The position numbers were made by a program, and so were the translations under genes. The notes under the pieces are model-generated. The model was not told the DNA's origin, made no database searches, and saw only the letters and a list, made by a program, of their open reading frames with translations. Of a stretch of 64,000 bases of DNA, positions 51,242-60,745 are shown piece after piece. Position 1 is the first letter of the stretch. Each line of letters starts with the position of its first letter. The DNA is from Nocardia huaxiensis. GTDB taxonomy: Bacteria > Actinomycetota > Actinomycetes > Mycobacteriales > Mycobacteriaceae. The stretch lies in contig NZ_CP059399.1 of the NCBI RefSeq assembly GCF_013744875.1, positions 5,456,001 to 5,520,000 on the forward strand, given 5' to 3'.

Positions 51242-53605
51242 TTATGCGGGCCAGCGCCAGCCGGCGATGTCCGGCGGATCCTCCCCGTAGCGGCGGATGT
51301 GGTTGCGGGCGGCTTCCGCACGCCAGGTGAGTTCCTCGGTGAGATACGCCAGCTGTTCCGACAGGCGCGGCACCTCGGCCAGCGCCGCCGCAGCCAGGCT
51401 GAAGCGGTCGATGCCGTTCATCGCGCACATGGCGAAAGGTGTTGTGGTGGTGCCATTGTCGGTGAATCCGTGCACGTGCAGGAGGTCGTGGCCGGGGCGG
51501 CGGTAGGCGATGCGGTGGATGAGCCAGGGGTAGCCGTGGAAGGCGAAGACGACCGGTGCGTCGGTGAAGATGGCGCGGTATTCGTCGTCGGGGATGCCGT
51601 GCGGGTGCCGGTCCGGCGGGAACAGGCGGGCCAGGTCGACCACATTGACGACGCGAACGGCCAAGTCGGGCACCAGCTCCCGGAGCAGCGCCGCGGCGGC
51701 GAGGGTTTCCTGGGTGGGGACGTCCCCGGCGCAGGCCAGCACGACCTCGGCGGGACGGTCGAGGTCGGTGCTCGCCCACTGCCACACGCCCAGGCCGCGT
51801 TCGCAGTGCACGCGGGCGGCGTCGTCGTCGAGGTATTGCAGGGCGGGCTGCTTGCCCGCCACCACGACGTTCACCCGGCCGCGGCTGCGCAGGCAGTGGT
51901 CGAACACGTGCAGCAGGCAGTTGGCGTCCGGCGGCAGGTACACCCGGCTCACCTCGGGCCGCTTGCTGAGCACGTGGTCGATGAAACCGGGATCCTGATG
52001 GGAGGCGCCATTGTGGTCCTGCCGCCACACATGTGAGGTGATCAGGTAGTTGAGGCTGGGAATGGTTTCGCGCCACGGGAATTCGGCGGCCATGCGCAAC
52101 CATTTGGCGTGCTGCACGACCATCGAGTCGACAATGTGGGCGAAGGCCTCGTAGGTGGTGAAGACGCCGTGTCGGCCGGTGAGCAGATAGCCTTCCAGCC
52201 AGCCCTGGCACAGGTGTTCCGACAGGACTTCGAAGACCCGGCCGTTCGGGGACAGGCGATCGTCCTGCGGCAGGCGGGCGGCGCGCCAGCGCCGGTTCGT
52301 CACCTCCAGGATCGCGTCCAGGCGGTTGGAGACGAGCTCGTCGGGGGCGAAGAACAGCAGGTTGTGCGGGTTGGCGGTGAGCGCGTCGCGCAGATAGCCG
52401 CCCAGCACGCGGGTGGCCTCGGCCGATTCCGTTCCCGGCGCGGTGAATCCGATCGCGTAGTCGGCGGGGCTGGGCAGCCGCAGATCGACGCTGTCGTGGC
52501 CGTGCGCGGCCCGGCTCGCGCTCATCCGCAGGTGGTCCGGATGCAGGCGCGCGATGCGGTCCACCGGGCGGCCCTCGGCGTCGAACAGCGACTGCGGCCG
52601 GTAGGAGCGCAGCCATTTCTCCAGCAGCGCAAGGTGTTCCGGATTCTCGCGCACTCCGGTGAGCGGCACCTGGTGGGCGCGGAACGTGCCTTCGATCTGC
52701 GCGCCGTCGACCGTCGCCGGTCCGGTCCAGCCCTTCGGCGTGCGCAGCACGATCATCGGACGGTACGGGTCACGCGGGCCCACACCCTGTTCGGCGTCCT
52801 CGCGAATGCCGCGGATGCGGGCCATGGCCTCGTCGAGCACGGTGGCGTAGCGTTCGTGCACCTCGGCCGGATCGCTGCCCTCGACGTACATGGGCTCCCA
52901 GCCCTGCGAGGTCAGCAGATCGTCGAGTTCGCCGCGCGACATGCGCGACAGCAGAGTCGGATTGGCGATCTTGTAGCCATTGAGGTGCAGGATCGGCAGG
53001 ACGGTGCCGTCGGTGACACGATCCAGGAACAGTGAGCCGTGCCAGCTGGTGGCCAGCGCCCCGGTTTCGGCCTCCCCGTCACCGATCATGCACGCCACCA
53101 CCAGATTCGGATTGTCCAGCGCCGCACCGGTGGCATGGGCCAGTGAGTAGCCGAGCTCCCCGCCCTCGTGAATGGATCCGGGCAGATGCGGTCCGGCGTG
53201 GCTGGGTACGCCGCCGGGAAAGGAGAACTGCCGGAACAGTTCTCGCATGCCGTCCAGGTGCTGGCCGACCTCCGGATGCCGCAGCGAATAGGTGCCCTCG
53301 AGCCAGGACGCGGCATTGAGCGCCGCGGCGCCGTGCCCGGGGCCCAGCACGAACAGCATCTCCTGGCCGGTCCGCATGATCGCGCGATTGAGGTGCGCGT
53401 AGGTCAGGGTCACGCCGGGCACGGTCCCCCAGTGCCCGATCAGCCGCGGTTTGATGTGCTCGGGCCGCAGCGGCTCGGTGAGCAGCGGATTCTCCATCAG
53501 ATAGATCTGGCCTGCGGCAAGGTAATTCGCGGCTCGCCACCAGGCGTCCAGATCGATGAGGTCCGGGCGCAGGCCGGCCCGGGTGCCGGACAGGGTCTGA
53601 GTCAT
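51242..53605 (-). CDS. xfp: Phosphoketolase (xylulose-5-P/fructose-6-P)
   Basis: A 787-aa thiamine-diphosphate enzyme. It starts with LDAWWRAANYLAAGQIYLMENPLL and LIGHWGTVPGVTLTYAHLNR, the phosphoketolase N-terminus. GPGHGAAALNAASWLEGTYS, GGELGYSLAHATGAALDNPNLVVACMIGDGEAETG (ThDP-binding GDGE) and SVWRQDHNGASHQDPGFIDH-like HVWRQDHNGASHQDPGFIDH follow. It splits xylulose-5-P or fructose-6-P with phosphate to acetyl phosphate plus a triose or tetrose phosphate. ATG 53605 overlaps the stop of the Usp gene (ATGA), so stress protein and phosphoketolase are coupled. Confidence 0.92.
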   Translation of the reverse strand: MTQTLSGTRAGLRPDLIDLDAWWRAANYLAAGQIYLMENPLLTEPLRPEHIKPRLIGHWGTVPGVTLTYAHLNRAIMRTGQEMLFVLGPGHGAAALNAASWLEGTYSLRHPEVGQHLDGMRELFRQFSFPGGVPSHAGPHLPGSIHEGGELGYSLAHATGAALDNPNLVVACMIGDGEAETGALATSWHGSLFLDRVTDGTVLPILHLNGYKIANPTLLSRMSRGELDDLLTSQGWEPMYVEGSDPAEVHERYATVLDEAMARIRGIREDAEQGVGPRDPYRPMIVLRTPKGWTGPATVDGAQIEGTFRAHQVPLTGVRENPEHLALLEKWLRSYRPQSLFDAEGRPVDRIARLHPDHLRMSASRAAHGHDSVDLRLPSPADYAIGFTAPGTESAEATRVLGGYLRDALTANPHNLLFFAPDELVSNRLDAILEVTNRRWRAARLPQDDRLSPNGRVFEVLSEHLCQGWLEGYLLTGRHGVFTTYEAFAHIVDSMVVQHAKWLRMAAEFPWRETIPSLNYLITSHVWRQDHNGASHQDPGFIDHVLSKRPEVSRVYLPPDANCLLHVFDHCLRSRGRVNVVVAGKQPALQYLDDDAARVHCERGLGVWQWASTDLDRPAEVVLACAGDVPTQETLAAAALLRELVPDLAVRVVNVVDLARLFPPDRHPHGIPDDEYRAIFTDAPVVFAFHGYPWLIHRIAYRRPGHDLLHVHGFTDNGTTTTPFAMCAMNGIDRFSLAAAALAEVPRLSEQLAYLTEELTWRAEAARNHIRRYGEDPPDIAGWRWPA

Positions 53606-54543
53606 CGCCGGGTGTCCTCTCCGCGATCGGGGTGCACGACCATGACCGGGCAGTAGGCGTGCTGGACCAGGGTGTGAGCGGTGGAACCCAGCAGCAGGCC
53701 GCGGAATCCGCCGCGACCTCGATTGCCGACCACCAGCAGTTGCGCGACCTTCGACCAGTCGAGCAGGGCCTCGCCCGGACCGGCCGGGTACAGCCGCCGG
53801 GTGACCACGACGTCCGGGTACTTCTCCTGCCAACCGGCCAGCCGTTCGGCGAGGACGGCCTCCTCCACGGTCTCGAGGTCGGCCGCCGCGATCGGCGGCA
53901 GCTGTCCGGCGAATGTGCCTGCGGCCCAGTCACTCCAGGCGTGCACGGCGACCAGGCCGGTCCGGCGTTCGGCCGCCTCGGCGAAGGCCGCCGCGATGGC
54001 GGCCTCGCTGACCGGGCTGCCGTCGACGCCGACGACGACGGGGCCGGTCAGGCGGATCGCGTCGTCGTCCTCGGCCTCCGGCCGCACGACGATCACCGTG
54101 CCCTGCGCGTGACTGGTCACCGCGAGCAGCGTGGAGCCCAGATGTCCGATCGTTCCGATGGTCCCGGTGGCGCCGAGGACCACCGCGTAGGCGTCCGCGC
54201 TGCGCGAGATCAGCAGCGCCGCCCCGGTATCGGAGGTCATGAGCGTCGAGATGCGCAGCCCCGCACGGTGCTCGCGCACCCGCGCCTCGGCACGGGTGAG
54301 CACCGCGCGGCCCCGCGCGTGCATGCTGTCGAGGACATCGGGCATGACCACCTCGTACGGGCCGACCACGCTGCTCGCGGACACCAGCGCCAGGCCGTGC
54401 ACGATCAACAGGTCCCGATCGCGGTCGGCCGCGTAGTCCGCGGCCCAGCGCAGGGCGCGCTCGGATCCGGGGGATCCGTCCACGCCGACCACCACGGCCG
54501 CCGTGGCCACTCGGTGCGGTTCGTCATGGTCCTGTCGCGTCAT
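53602..54543 (-). CDS. Universal stress protein, tandem Usp domains (copy D)
   Basis: A 313-aa close paralogue of copy A (TAAVVVGVDGSPGSERALRWAADYA; GPVVVGVDGSPVSEAAIAAAFAEAAERRTGLVAVHAWSDW; LLVVGNRGRGGFRGLLLGSTAHTLVQHAYCPVMVVHPDR). Both ATP loops are intact. ATG 54543 has GGAGG six bases upstream; an earlier ATG at 54591 is less likely. Its promoter shows the same three elements as copy A, and its stop overlaps xfp, so a DosR-type signal would induce both. Confidence 0.9.
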   Translation of the reverse strand: MTRQDHDEPHRVATAAVVVGVDGSPGSERALRWAADYAADRDRDLLIVHGLALVSASSVVGPYEVVMPDVLDSMHARGRAVLTRAEARVREHRAGLRISTLMTSDTGAALLISRSADAYAVVLGATGTIGTIGHLGSTLLAVTSHAQGTVIVVRPEAEDDDAIRLTGPVVVGVDGSPVSEAAIAAAFAEAAERRTGLVAVHAWSDWAAGTFAGQLPPIAAADLETVEEAVLAERLAGWQEKYPDVVVTRRLYPAGPGEALLDWSKVAQLLVVGNRGRGGFRGLLLGSTAHTLVQHAYCPVMVVHPDRGEDTRR

Positions 54544-54594
54544 GATGGCCTCCGATGCGCTCGAATTGTCCGGGCCCGGATGGGCCGTCACTTC

Positions 54595-54660
54595 ACGGTA
54601 GAAAGGCGGGACCGGCGGCGACTGCGGTCGATCGTCACTGGCCAGGGGACGAAAGACCCC
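54595..54660 (-). promoter_or_regulatory. Usp copy D promoter region with DosR-like box
   Basis: Minus strand: GGGGTCTTTCGTCCCC (54660-54645), GACGATCGACCGCAGT (54636-54621) and TCTACCGT (54602-54595). The box lies inside the 3' end of the otsB1-like gene. Confidence 0.55.
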
Positions 54661-57600
54661 CGGCGGAAAGTGCGATTCGCACGCTGTCGCCCGCCGCCAG
54701 CGACTCGGTGCGGCCCTGACAGTGGATCTCCACCGGTCCCGCGTCGCCGGGGTCGGCGGCCACCTCCAGTTCGTCGGCGTCGACGCGGATGGCGAGCCGA
54801 TGCCCCCGGTAGAACAGGCTGAAGCGCAGCGTGCCCAGCTCGCCGGGCCACCGCGGATGGAAGATCAGGCGGTCGGCCCGGATCTCCATGCCGGTGAAGC
54901 AGCGCTGCACCAGGTCGATGCTTCCGGCCATGGCGCCCAGGTGGATTCCCTCCTCGGTGGTGCCGCCCTGAATGTCGGCCACATCGGATTCGAGGACCCG
55001 GGCGAAGAAGTCCATGGCCTGCGCGCGGTGCGCGCGGGCCAGCACCCAGGCGTGCACGAGCGCGCTGAGGGTGGAGCCGTGCGAGGTGCGCGCCAGGTAG
55101 TAGTCGATGGTGCGCGGGATCATCTCGCCGGGCAGCTCGTAGCCCAGCCGGCCCAGCACCTCGCGCAGTTCGTCGGCCGAGAGCAGATAGAACAGCATCA
55201 GCACGTCGGCCTGTTTGGCGGCCTTGTACCGGTTGACGTCATCGCCCTCGGCCTCGAGGATGCGGTCCAGCCGCTGGATGTCGCCGTAGCGACGGCGGTA
55301 ACCGTCCCAATCCAGTTCCGCCAGTTGCTCGTAACCGTCGAACTGACTGAGGACACCGTCGTGGAAGGGGATGTACATGCGGCGACTCACATGCTCCCAG
55401 CGCGCCGGCTCCCCCGGCGCGACCGCCAGGGTCTCCAGCAGTTCGGCCCGTGCCCGCGGGGTCACCCGCTCCAGCGCCTCGAGGGCCCGCATGATCGTCC
55501 AGACCGCCATCACATTGGTGTAGGCGTTGTCGTCTATCCCGGATCCGGGCGCTTGCGGTGTGCCGGTGTGGAATTCGTCGGGTCCGATGACACCGCGCAG
55601 GTGATAGCGGTCGTGCGCGGGATCGTAGTCGGCCAGGCCGGCCCAGAATCGGGCGATCTCCACCAGCAGCTCCGCACCCCAGCCGGTGAGGAATTCGATA
55701 TCACCGGTGGCCTGGTAGTACTGCCAGACGTTGTAGGCGACCGCGCTGCCGATGTGGCGGGCCCGGCTGCTCGGATCCGGATTCCAGTGTCCCGATAGCG
55801 GATTCAGGTGCATCACCTGGCTCTCCTCGCGGCCGTCGCTGCCGGACTGCCAGGGGAACATGGCCCCCGGCAGCCCGGCGGCGGCCGCCGCGCGCCGCGC
55901 CTCGGGCAACCGGCGGTACCGGTAGCGCAGCAGGCCGCGCGCCAGTTCGGGGAAGCGCGGGTTCAGCAGCGGGAAGACGAACAGCTCGTCCCAGAAGACG
56001 TGCCCGCGATAGGCTTCGCCGTGCAGGCCGCGGGCCGGGACGCCGACATCCAGGTCGGCGGTGTGCGGGGACAGTGTCTGGATCAGATGCACCAGGTGCA
56101 GCCGGATCACTCGCACCGCGCCGTCGCCGCGGCCGTCCAGGTCGATGCGCAGCCGATCCCACAGGTGCTCCCACGCCGCGGTATGGCGGTCCAGCAGGTC
56201 GGCGAAGCATCCGGCGGTGTCCAGCCCGCGCACGGCCTGCTCGTCCGCGGCCGAGACGGCATTGTCGCGGCCGGTCACGATGGCGGCGATCTTCTCCAGC
56301 ACGACCGTGTCGCCGGAATCCATGGTGACGGTGTGGTCATGGCCGATCCTGCCCTCGCTGTCGACGAGTTCGGTTGCGGGACACAGCTTCACGCAGTCCC
56401 GGTGCAGGGTGCCGCGCGCGGCGACGGCGACCGGGATACCGGACCGGCCGGTGCGCGCGTACAGCAGCACCGACTCGGCCGACAGCTCGCGGGCCGACAC
56501 CGGCTCCAGGTGCAGATGCGACAGCTCGCGATAGCGCGCCACCAGGCTGTTGCTCACCGCGCCGTCCACCGCGGACCGGAAAACCACTGTGGCCGACCAG
56601 TTCTCGGCGGTGACTGCGGTCTCCAGCGCGCACAGATGGGGTGCGTGCATGGACGCGAAGCGGCGCTGCCGCACCCGCGTGATGCGCCCGCTGGTGTCGC
56701 GGAAGCGGAAGCGGCGTTCCAGCACGGCCCGGCGCAGATCGAATTCCTGCCGGTAGGAGAGCAATTCGACACTGTCGATGTCGAACCAGTCGCCGTCGCC
56801 GATGCGAAAGGTGACCGGCAGCCAGTTGGGCAGGTTCACCAGGCTCTCGTTGTCGACGGTGCGCCCGGCGATCCGGTCGTAGAGCCGGTTGCCGACACCG
56901 GCCACGTACGTGCCCGGATAGTGGCGCTCCCCCGCTGCGGATTCCGGTGCGGCGCCACGGATTCCGAGATATCCGTTGCCGACCGTGCACAGCGCCTCAC
57001 GCAGTCGCTCGTGGGTGGGATCGTAGCCGTCGAAGGCCAGCACCCAGGTGTCGGAGACGGCCGATTCCGCGCCGGCCAGCAGCAGGTCCGCCATCCGGTC
57101 CAGCAGGATCCGCGTTCCGGCCGGGCCGGGCACCGCGAAGTGGGCGGCGGTGTGCCGATCCCCGTTCTCGTTGTGGCGCACCACGATCGACTGACCATCC
57201 GCTTCGACGGCGTCGAAAGCGTCCTCGTCGGTGAGGTCGTCGCCGATATAGATCGGCAGCACCGATACGGTCAGGTGGCCGAGGATCCAGCGCAGCGCGG
57301 ATCCTTTGTTCCAGTCGATATCCGGGCGCAACTCGACCACCTTGCGGCCTCCGGTCACCCGCAGGCCCTGGCCACGGGCCAGCTCGTGCACCGCGGAGAC
57401 CACCGCCGCCACCCGCTCGGGAGCGACGCGTCGATAGTGCACCGCGACGGCGAAACGCTTGTGCTCCACCAGAATTCCCGGGATGTCACCGAGTCGGCGG
57501 CGCAGTTCGCCGGCGACCTCCGCCAATGCCCGCTCGGCGCCCGGCGCGGCGTCGTGGGTGTGGGTGGAGCCGTCCGGGGCGAGCAGTTCGAATCCATGGC

Positions 57601-58651
57601 AGCCCGCGTACCACAGCCCCTCGACACCCACGCGGGCCCGAAGGTCATCCAGGTCGCGGCCGCTGACGATCGCGACCGGGCAGTGCTCGGCCAATTTCTT
57701 CAGGGCCTCGGCCGCGCCGTCCACCAGGGTGGCTGCGGCCGGATCGGGAACGATGTCGGAGAGCGTGCCGTCGAAATCCAGGAGTACCGCGATCTTCTCG
57801 GTGTCGAGCAGGTCTCCGATGCGCGCCCAGGACGCCAGGGCATCGGGCACCTCGGACATCCGGCGGAAGCCGCTGCGCAGTCGCACGTCGGAGAGATCAT
57901 CGACCACGACGTCGGCGCCGCGCTCGAGCAGTCGCGCCGCGTGATCGCCGCGGTTCACCCCGATCACCAGTCCGAAACCGCCCGCGCGGCCCGCGGCGAC
58001 ACCGGCCTCGGCATCCTCCACGACCACCGTCCGGCCCGGATCGGCGTCCAGGCGGCGCGCGGCCTCGAGCAGCATGGCCGGATCGGGTTTGCCCGCCAGG
58101 CCGAGTTCCTCGGCCACCAGGCCGTCGACGCGCACCGGAAACAGGTCGCCGATGCCCGCGGCCTTCAGCACCTCGGCGCAATTGCGGCTGGCGGAGAAGA
58201 CGGCCACGCCGATGCCGGCGGTCTGCAGCCGGCGCACCAGCGCGACCGTGGACGCGAAGGCCGGGACCCCGTCGCGCTCCAGCAGTTCCCGGAACAACCG
58301 GTCCTTGCGATTGCCCAGCGCGCAGACCGTGCCGGCGTCCTCACCGTCGGAGGCGTCCCCCGGGGGCAGCGAAATACCCCGGGCGGCAAGGAAATCGGCG
58401 ACACCGTCGTATCGCGGTTTGCCGTCCACCGAGCGCAGGTAGTCGTCGGGGGTGAACGGCGTGTGATCCTCTCCGGCCGTCTCCGGGCGCGCGGCCAGGA
58501 ATTCGTCGAACATCCGCGTCCACGCCGCCGCGTGCACCGCGGCGCTGTCGGTGACCACGCCGTCCATGTCGAGGATCACGGCATCGTGGTGGCGCGAATC
58601 TATCACCGGCACAGCCTTTCTGCTTTCGTTCACAAATCCCAGCGTGCGCAT
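54635..58651 (-). CDS. otsB1: OtsB1-like three-domain protein: beta-PGM, T6P phosphatase, GH65 phosphorylase-type
   Basis: A 1338-aa protein with the order of M. tuberculosis Rv2006 (OtsB1). Residues 20-265 are a HAD beta-phosphoglucomutase-like domain with DAVILDMDGVVTDSAAVH. Residues 280-530 are trehalose-6-phosphatase-like (LLDFDGTLSDIVPDP; YIGDDLTDEDAFDAV). The rest is GH65, with catalytic Glu in GVIGPDEFHTG and the phosphorylase-type GTTEEGIHLGAMAG. In Rv2006 the first HAD motif is degenerate, here it is intact. The three could turn trehalose-6-P into glucose plus glucose-6-P. Start ATG 58651 aligns with Rv2006; GTG 58606 is the alternative. Confidence 0.88.
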   Translation of the reverse strand: MRTLGFVNESRKAVPVIDSRHHDAVILDMDGVVTDSAAVHAAAWTRMFDEFLAARPETAGEDHTPFTPDDYLRSVDGKPRYDGVADFLAARGISLPPGDASDGEDAGTVCALGNRKDRLFRELLERDGVPAFASTVALVRRLQTAGIGVAVFSASRNCAEVLKAAGIGDLFPVRVDGLVAEELGLAGKPDPAMLLEAARRLDADPGRTVVVEDAEAGVAAGRAGGFGLVIGVNRGDHAARLLERGADVVVDDLSDVRLRSGFRRMSEVPDALASWARIGDLLDTEKIAVLLDFDGTLSDIVPDPAAATLVDGAAEALKKLAEHCPVAIVSGRDLDDLRARVGVEGLWYAGCHGFELLAPDGSTHTHDAAPGAERALAEVAGELRRRLGDIPGILVEHKRFAVAVHYRRVAPERVAAVVSAVHELARGQGLRVTGGRKVVELRPDIDWNKGSALRWILGHLTVSVLPIYIGDDLTDEDAFDAVEADGQSIVVRHNENGDRHTAAHFAVPGPAGTRILLDRMADLLLAGAESAVSDTWVLAFDGYDPTHERLREALCTVGNGYLGIRGAAPESAAGERHYPGTYVAGVGNRLYDRIAGRTVDNESLVNLPNWLPVTFRIGDGDWFDIDSVELLSYRQEFDLRRAVLERRFRFRDTSGRITRVRQRRFASMHAPHLCALETAVTAENWSATVVFRSAVDGAVSNSLVARYRELSHLHLEPVSARELSAESVLLYARTGRSGIPVAVAARGTLHRDCVKLCPATELVDSEGRIGHDHTVTMDSGDTVVLEKIAAIVTGRDNAVSAADEQAVRGLDTAGCFADLLDRHTAAWEHLWDRLRIDLDGRGDGAVRVIRLHLVHLIQTLSPHTADLDVGVPARGLHGEAYRGHVFWDELFVFPLLNPRFPELARGLLRYRYRRLPEARRAAAAAGLPGAMFPWQSGSDGREESQVMHLNPLSGHWNPDPSSRARHIGSAVAYNVWQYYQATGDIEFLTGWGAELLVEIARFWAGLADYDPAHDRYHLRGVIGPDEFHTGTPQAPGSGIDDNAYTNVMAVWTIMRALEALERVTPRARAELLETLAVAPGEPARWEHVSRRMYIPFHDGVLSQFDGYEQLAELDWDGYRRRYGDIQRLDRILEAEGDDVNRYKAAKQADVLMLFYLLSADELREVLGRLGYELPGEMIPRTIDYYLARTSHGSTLSALVHAWVLARAHRAQAMDFFARVLESDVADIQGGTTEEGIHLGAMAGSIDLVQRCFTGMEIRADRLIFHPRWPGELGTLRFSLFYRGHRLAIRVDADELEVAADPGDAGPVEIHCQGRTESLAAGDSVRIALSAGGLSSPGQ

Positions 58652-59089
58652 CCGCGGCGGGACGCTCTAGAGGCGGAGGTCCCGGCGTGCGCGACGTTCG
58701 TGCGGAACACTGCCGGTCCGATGCTCGCGGTGGGAGTCCGCGTCACGCCGTTGTGACGGTCCACCCCTTCCGGCGACTCCGTTGTCGCCTCGAGCTGTTC
58801 GGGGCCATGGAGGAATTCTGCGCCGGGCGCGGACCCGACCGGCAGAATCCTTGGGCATCACCAAGACCAGCTTCGGCCCCCGCACGGACGCTGCCTTGGT
58901 CCGCCGATCCAGGGCATTTGGTCCCATCCGGGCGTTTCGGTGCCCTCTTGCCCGGACACGGAAGGACATTGGCCTCTGGGCCGGACCGCGCGTGAACGGC
59001 ATGCTCGTGCCCACATCCGCCCGGGACCGCCGTGCGGGCGCACCCGTGTCGGCGCCGACGTGGCACCGAATCCTGAAGGAGGACATGTG
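58652..59089. promoter_or_regulatory. Divergent intergenic region with DosR-like boxes
   Basis: 438 bp with no convincing gene. AGGGCATTTGGTCCCA (58911-58926) and AAGGACATTGGCCTCT (58962-58977) are candidate boxes before the third Acg gene. AGAATCCTTGGGCATC (58843-58858) is a weaker one on the side of the otsB1-like gene. Confidence 0.45.
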
Positions 59090-60091
59090 ATGTCGCGGAC
59101 CCATCCGGACCCCGATACCCTGCGCTCCGCGCTGGCGCTGGCCACCCGAGCGCCCTCGGTGCACAACACCCAGCCGTGGCAGTGGCGTCTCGGGGACACG
59201 ACCGTGCACCTCTATTCCGACGACAGCCGCCGGCTGCCGCAGACCGACCCCGATGGCCGGGAACTGGTGCTGAGCTGCGGTGCGGCACTGCATCATCTGG
59301 AGGTGGCGATGCGCGCGCTGGGCTGGGCGGCGGTGGTGCACCGCCTGCCGAACCCGGCCGAACCGCGTCACCTGGCCGCGCTGGAATTCCGGCACTCGAC
59401 CCCGGACGCGGAGGCGGAACGGCAGGCCCGCGCGATCACCCGCCGGCGCAGCGACCGCCGCCGGTTCACCTCCTGGGAGATGCAGGCTCCGCAGAGCGCC
59501 GCGGTGGCGGCGGCCGGCGACCTGCCCGGAGTCGCGGTGCGCGTGATCGATTCAGCGCTCGATCGCGCCCGGCTGCTGCGCACCTTCCGGCAGGCCGCCG
59601 ATCTGCACGCACACGATCCCTCCTATACCGCGGAACTGCGCGCCTGGAGCGGACGGCACGCGGCGCCACAGGGGGTGCCCGCCCGCAACGCGGTCGCCAC
59701 CCCACATCCCACCGTCCGGCCCTTCGCCGATCCGCGGTTGCCCGAGGCGGTCGTCCGCGACACCGATGAGGCGGCACAGCTGCTGCTGCTGTCCACCGCG
59801 TCCGACGATCGGCTGTCGTGGCTGCGCGCCGGGGAGTCGGCGAGCGCGATCCTGCTGGCGGCCACCACGCACGGGCTGGCCACCTGCCCGCTCAGCGAGC
59901 CGTTCGAGGTTCCCGCCCTGCGCGAACGCGTCCGCACCGAGGTGCTCAACGGCTTCGGACATCCCCAGCTGATCATCCGAATGGGCTGGGCGGCAACCAG
60001 TGCCGCCGCCGTGCCCGCCACGCCGCGGCTGCCGCTCGGGGAGGTCGTGCGTCCGCTCGCGACGGCCGATCGGCCCGGCGCGGCACCGTGA
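59090..60091 (+). CDS. Acg-family nitroreductase-like protein, copy 3
   Basis: A 333-aa Acg-type protein: ALALATRAPSVHNTQPWQWRLGDTTVHLYSDDSRRLPQTD, AEAERQARAITRRRSDRRRFTSWEM, HDPSYTAELRAWSGRHAAPQGVPARNAV and GESASAILLAATTHGLATCPLSEPFEVP. It is more divergent than copies 1 and 2. FMN binding is inferred from the family. ATG 59090 (after GAAGGAGG) is chosen; GTG 59087 directly before it is equally possible. Confidence 0.85.
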   Translation: MSRTHPDPDTLRSALALATRAPSVHNTQPWQWRLGDTTVHLYSDDSRRLPQTDPDGRELVLSCGAALHHLEVAMRALGWAAVVHRLPNPAEPRHLAALEFRHSTPDAEAERQARAITRRRSDRRRFTSWEMQAPQSAAVAAAGDLPGVAVRVIDSALDRARLLRTFRQAADLHAHDPSYTAELRAWSGRHAAPQGVPARNAVATPHPTVRPFADPRLPEAVVRDTDEAAQLLLLSTASDDRLSWLRAGESASAILLAATTHGLATCPLSEPFEVPALRERVRTEVLNGFGHPQLIIRMGWAATSAAAVPATPRLPLGEVVRPLATADRPGAAP

Positions 60092-60115
60092 AAGCCTGGT
60101 AATCCCGACAGGTTC

Positions 60116-60131
60116 GAGGACCTTCGGCCCT
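60116..60131 (+). promoter_or_regulatory. DosR-like box upstream of PPOX-family gene
   Basis: GAGGACCTTCGGCCCT, 74 bp before the ATG at 60206. Confidence 0.6.
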
Positions 60132-60205
60132 GCCCCGAGCGGACGCCGCGTGCTGGCATGGACAGTGCCGGTAGCGAATGATCCGGTCGGAAGGACTGGT
60201 GTGTC

Positions 60206-60625
60206 ATGGATGTCGTGGAGCTTTCGCGCGGCGAGGCGATGCGACTGCTGGCGAGCGCGCCGTTCGGGCGCGTCGTTTTCACCCGCAACGCGATGCCGGC
60301 CGTCCGGCCGGTGAACCATATCGTCGACACCGATGACTTCGTCGTGATCCGCACCCGGCTCGCCTCCCGCCTGACCTCCGCGGTCCGCGCCGATGCCGAG
60401 ATGGTGGTGGCCTACGAGGCCGACGATATCGATCCCATCGGCCATCTGGGCTGGTCGGTGGTGGTCACCGGCATCGCGCGCCAGGTCACCGACCCCGAGC
60501 GCATCGCCCGCTACGAGCGCCTGCTCCAGCCGTGGGTGGAGGGGGTCAGGGACAGCGTGATCGCCATCGAGCCCACCCTCGTGACCGGCCTGCGGCTGGC
60601 GCACAGCGCCGAACGCAGCGCCTGA
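60206..60625 (+). CDS. PPOX-class flavin-binding split-barrel protein (Rv3129/Rv0080-like)
   Basis: A 139-aa split-barrel protein: [48 protein letters not shown], then [27 protein letters not shown]. This is the pyridoxamine-oxidase-like fold that binds FMN or F420, and relatives Rv0080 and Rv3129 belong to the DosR regulon. The substrate is unknown. It has its own DosR-like box. Confidence 0.85.
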   Translation: MDVVELSRGEAMRLLASAPFGRVVFTRNAMPAVRPVNHIVDTDDFVVIRTRLASRLTSAVRADAEMVVAYEADDIDPIGHLGWSVVVTGIARQVTDPERIARYERLLQPWVEGVRDSVIAIEPTLVTGLRLAHSAERSA

Positions 60626-60658
60626 GGCCACCGATCACGGTCCAACGCAGCCTGTTTC

Positions 60659-60674
60659 GAGGACTTTCGACCGT
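60659..60674 (+). promoter_or_regulatory. DosR-like box upstream of SDR gene
   Basis: GAGGACTTTCGACCGT, 71 bp before the ATG at 60746; it differs by one base from the box before the hibernation-factor gene. Confidence 0.6.
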
Positions 60675-60745
60675 CACGGAGACCGGGCCGGCCGGGGAAT
60701 GCTCGAGGCGTCAGCAATTCACACCGGCATTCGAAGGGCCGCATC

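Noticed and set aside
58667-59395. Minus-strand frame over the otsB1/Acg 3 intergenic region
   Set aside because: It runs into the Acg 3 gene antisense, and its composition is typical of a shadow frame.
31102-60091. Three similar Acg genes and four Usp genes as signs of a composite mobile element
   Set aside because: They are diverged paralogues with separate promoters; no transposase, integrase, tRNA target or flanking repeats were seen.
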